From NCBI GenBank assembly GCA_033675265.1, contig JAUJYZ010001565.1, positions 248,001-312,000 on the forward strand: a DNA stretch of 64,000 bases, read 5' to 3'. Positions 60,141 through 64,000 of this stretch are shown in pieces. The stretch comes from Actinostola sp. cb2023 (taxonomy: Eukaryota > Cnidaria > Anthozoa > Actiniaria > Actinostolidae). Made by a program: the position numbers and the translations under genes. Numbering within the stretch: position 1 is the stretch's first letter; the number at the start of each line of letters is the position of its first letter. The notes beneath the pieces are model-generated. The model made no database searches. It was given only the letters and a program-made list of their open reading frames with translations, and was not told where the DNA came from.

Positions 60141-60892
60141 AATGAGGGTTTATCATGTAATTTCAAAACTCAGTGGACAAAAATATGATTATCATAGCTG
60201 GAAAGAGCTCATTGAAATTAGTAAAAATGTGAAGTTTGGAAAAGATCGCTCCAAATTGTGAAGATACAAATTTTCAAAAACGAAATTTTATATGAAAACC
60301 TTTGGAAATTTTCACAATGATCTTACTAATTTCAACGAGCTCTTTCCAGCTATGATACCGTAAATCTTCTATTAAGCGCCCCCCTCAAATAAGTGCCTCC
60401 CCTCTATTAAGCACCCACCTTTGGAGCCGTTTTGTACTAAGCGCCCATCTCTAATAAGTGCCCCTCTAATAAGCGCCTCCCTCTAATAAGCGCCCCCCAC
60501 ACTAATAAGCGAGGAAGTAGACATTGAGATCTGAAATATCGTTTCTGAAATACTGCTTTCTTGTCTTTACGACGTACGTATGGTACATTAATTTTTCCTC
60601 GAGTCATACCTTAATTTCAGCGATTATCTGACATACCATTGTGCTACATTTCATATTGGCTTCGTTTCTCCGTACTAAGTTGATAATAAAGTTTACGAAA
60701 TACGGTAAGAGAATCTGAGTGTTTGGTTTAGGAAATTAAATAAGCTCCCCTCTCTATCAAGTGCCCCTCTTCTAATAAGCACCCCCCTAAGACCTCCGAA
60801 ATTTAATAAGCGCTTAATAGAAGATTTACAGTAATCATTTTTTTGTTCTATGTCTCCTATAAGTTTTGAAATTACATGATAAACCCTCATTA
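60141..60892. mobile_element. Foldback element interrupted by a younger MITE
   Basis: AATGAGGGTTTATCATGTAA and inverse at the two ends. Arms hold ATCATAGCTGGAAAGAGCTC / GAGCTCTTTCCAGCTATGAT. The right arm is split at its GATAAT by the element at 60358-60831. A partial relative is at 42031-42250. Confidence 0.85.
60358..60831. mobile_element. Nested MITE, TA-flanked, AAGCGCC-rich
   Basis: CCGTAAATCTTCTATTAAGC at the left and its near inverse at the right, with TA at 60356-60357 and 60832-60833. The interior repeats CTAATAAGCGCC. TA duplication points to a Tc1/mariner-type source. Confidence 0.9.
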
Positions 60893-61204
60893 TGAAGGAT
60901 GCAGCTGGATGTGTTCATATCTATTAAGATATCATCATTTCTGTTGTGTTATTTACAACCACCACAACAACAGCTTATTTGCTACTATTCTGACAGCAAA
61001 AGTTAGAGAAACAAACATCATGAGCTTGTTCCTCATCATTCATTACTGTTATTTGCACCCATGATCACATGTACAAGTGAGGAAAGGGTTATCTTCACAT
61101 GCATACATGTGTATTTACTGGATCCCCAATTGCGGGTCAGTTATTTAAACATTGTTTATCCTACACCATGAAACACTAGTTTGACGTCGCTACATGTTTA
61201 TAAT

Positions 61205-61590
61205 AATGTGCACAAGTCATGGTATACAGGCCAGTAATGTGCTTGATGTTGCAGGATGTCTATATATTAGAGAGCTAAAGCAGCAGACATTTTTGACAGC
61301 GTGGACAGTGTGCTGGTAATGTGCACAAGTCATGGTATACAGGCCAGTAATGTGATTGATGTTGCAGGATGTCTATATATTAGAGAGCTTAAACAGCAGA
61401 CTTTTTTGACAATGCAGACGGTGCGCTAACTGACAAATGATGCTATTGATATCCGTGACAGCAATCTACGATGGCATTTCACCTCTTTTCATGTCGTAGA
61501 TTGCTGTCATGGACGTCAACGTTTGTTTTGAACATTATTTGTCAGTGTACGCGCCGTCCACGTTGTCAAAAATCTCTGCTGTTTAAGCTT
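61205..61590. repeat. Two-copy ~105-bp direct repeat and an adjoining inverted repeat
   Basis: TGTGCACAAGTCATGGTATA through ATTAGAGAGCT occurs at about 61205 and 61318. 61390-61590 folds back (CAGCAGACTTTTTTGACAA with TTGTCAAAAATCTCTGCTG; ACAGCAATCTACGA with TCGTAGATTGCTGT). Confidence 0.75.
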
Positions 61591-61727
61591 TTGTACCATT
61601 GTCATTCATTGTATTCATCATGATTAGTTTCTTGTCATTTCAATAAAACACTTTTGTGTAAAGAAATGTGTCTTGATGCTTTCAAATAGAGTGGGAGAAG
61701 AGATGGAAATCCCTCGCTGCGTAATTC

Positions 61728-62984
<1,257 letters not shown>

Positions 62985-64000
62985 ATGATGGACTTTATAC
63001 TTGCTGAAAGTAAGCTACTTCGCGTTGGCCTTTACTTTGGAGTATTACTAGCAAGTATGTTCTACATCCTATGGAAGGCATTTGTAGTTAGCAGATCAGC
63101 TGAGCGAGTTTCAAGAAAGCTTCTTGTTCTACCACTGATAGCTCTATTTACGTTGATTATTGTGTGGAGAGATATCATAATGTTTATGCTGGAACTATCG
63201 AAAAACTATCCTGATCTCGAGACGATGTTTAAAGAAGAAGAGTTACTGGTGAAGGTATAAGAATAACGAAGTTTCTGTACATAAAATTGTATAAATTTAA
63301 GCTTAATTGATTTCGAAAATTGGAAACATGTGGTAAGCTTATACATTGTACACAACACGAGGGCTGGGCCAAGGCTGGGCCAAGGCTGGGCCCTAGAAAC
63401 GATCAAGGAAGAAGACATTTTAGCAGCATGTTTGTACATGTTTTTAAATAAGCTTCCAAAAAAAGAAGGTTGTAACATTTGTTGAGAAGAAAAAAATGAA
63501 CGTCAAACATGGTTCATGCGTGTTTAAGTTATATGTACAATAGCTTTTATAGCATGTGCATCTTTTGTTCTTAGGCATATCGTGTGGTAACAGACTCAGT
63601 CGAGGGATACTGGTGGTCGTCGCAGCTGTTAATGTTCACATTGGTGTTCATCGTATTCATCAACACTAAAGCACGTCAGATCAGCATGCCCATTTTGGAA
63701 CTCTGTGCCTACACCTGCCTTGGCTTTGGAGGTGCTATTAGTGTAGCCTTTGCATTGTTTCTGTACCGCTACAACGTGACCATCTCCATGGAAACCAAGA
63801 GGGTGGAGCACCATCAGATGTCATGCTGGAGCATTGCCGTCCTTGCTATTTGCCTGTGGCTGGCATTTTTATGCATCGTATTCCTCTACTTCTCTGTAGA
63901 TCAAGCATTTAAGGTCTATCTCTTACTCACGCATCTCACACTATTTCTCCCCAGTCTTTTACCTTCGATTCATGTCAGAACCTATACAACAACTGCAGCA
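62985..64000 (+). CDS. Unrecognised multi-pass membrane protein, 5' exons (partial)
   Basis: Exon 1 62985-63254 (90 codons) joins exon 2, from 63575, in phase 0. Exon 2 probably ends at 63913 (AAG|GTCTAT); if not, the frame stays open to the window edge. The predicted protein has hydrophobic segments at about 14-34 ('VGLYFGVLLASMFYILW'), 46-64, then in exon 2 'LLMFTLVFIVFI', 'AYTCLGFGGAISVAFALFLY' and 'SIAVLAICLWLAFLCIVFLY', so at least five membrane spans. Between spans 2 and 3 lies a conserved-looking soluble stretch ('NYPDLETMFKEEELL', 'SVEGYWWSSQ'). I do not recognise the family. The start uses the first of two adjacent ATGs. Confidence 0.7.

Overview
The window is eukaryotic nuclear DNA. 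It has AT-rich, intron-rich genes with GT-AG introns, abundant short inverted-repeat transposons, a tRNA-derived SINE family and very large minisatellites. The gene set (a yolk-type vitellogenin, a rhodopsin-class receptor, UTP21/WDR36, YIPF5, gamma-glutamyltransferase) is animal. Several interspersed repeats (the SINE body, the 'CTATTAAGCGCC' element, the 'GTCTCG' element, the 'TGGAACAGGGTA' element) resemble repeats I recall from coral and sea-anemone genomes, so an anthozoan cnidarian is my best guess. That is inference from memory, not a database result.

Layout. 10-8376 (-): the first eight coding exons of WDR36/UTP21, running off the left edge, with two large tandem arrays in its introns. 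8377-9868: head-to-head intergenic space with a SINE and hairpin elements. 9869-22901 (+): a complete ten-exon gamma-glutamyltransferase whose last intron holds a 5.6-kb array of a 15-bp unit. 22902-29515: a tandem array in opposite orientation to one inside the GGT gene, then a 1.75-kb array of a 40-bp unit, then plain sequence. 29516-30505 (+): an intronless class A GPCR followed by seven degenerate tandem copies of its own last coding segment. 31223-37073: hairpin elements, no convincing gene. 37131-53782 (+): a complete vitellogenin reconstructed as 27 coding exons (1441 aa) with a TATA box and a furin-type site; most introns carry a minisatellite or a MITE. 53783-57209: MITE-rich. 57210-58373 (+): single-exon ankyrin-repeat gene. 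58404-61727: hairpin elements, including a nested pair with an internal empty-site control. 61728-62528 (-): single-exon YIPF5. 62985 to the right edge (+): start of an unrecognised multi-pass membrane protein, head to head with YIPF5.

The genes do not form a pathway; they are independent transcription units. The most striking property is local: in at least four separate places a tandem array has copied an exon edge together with its splice site or the 3' end of a coding region (WDR36 intron 7, GGT intron 6, vitellogenin intron 10, the GPCR tail), and several other arrays start a few bases from a splice donor. A quarter or so of the window is tandem repeat. I propose this as the observation most worth following. 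All exon models were read by hand from splice signals, reading phase and family similarity.
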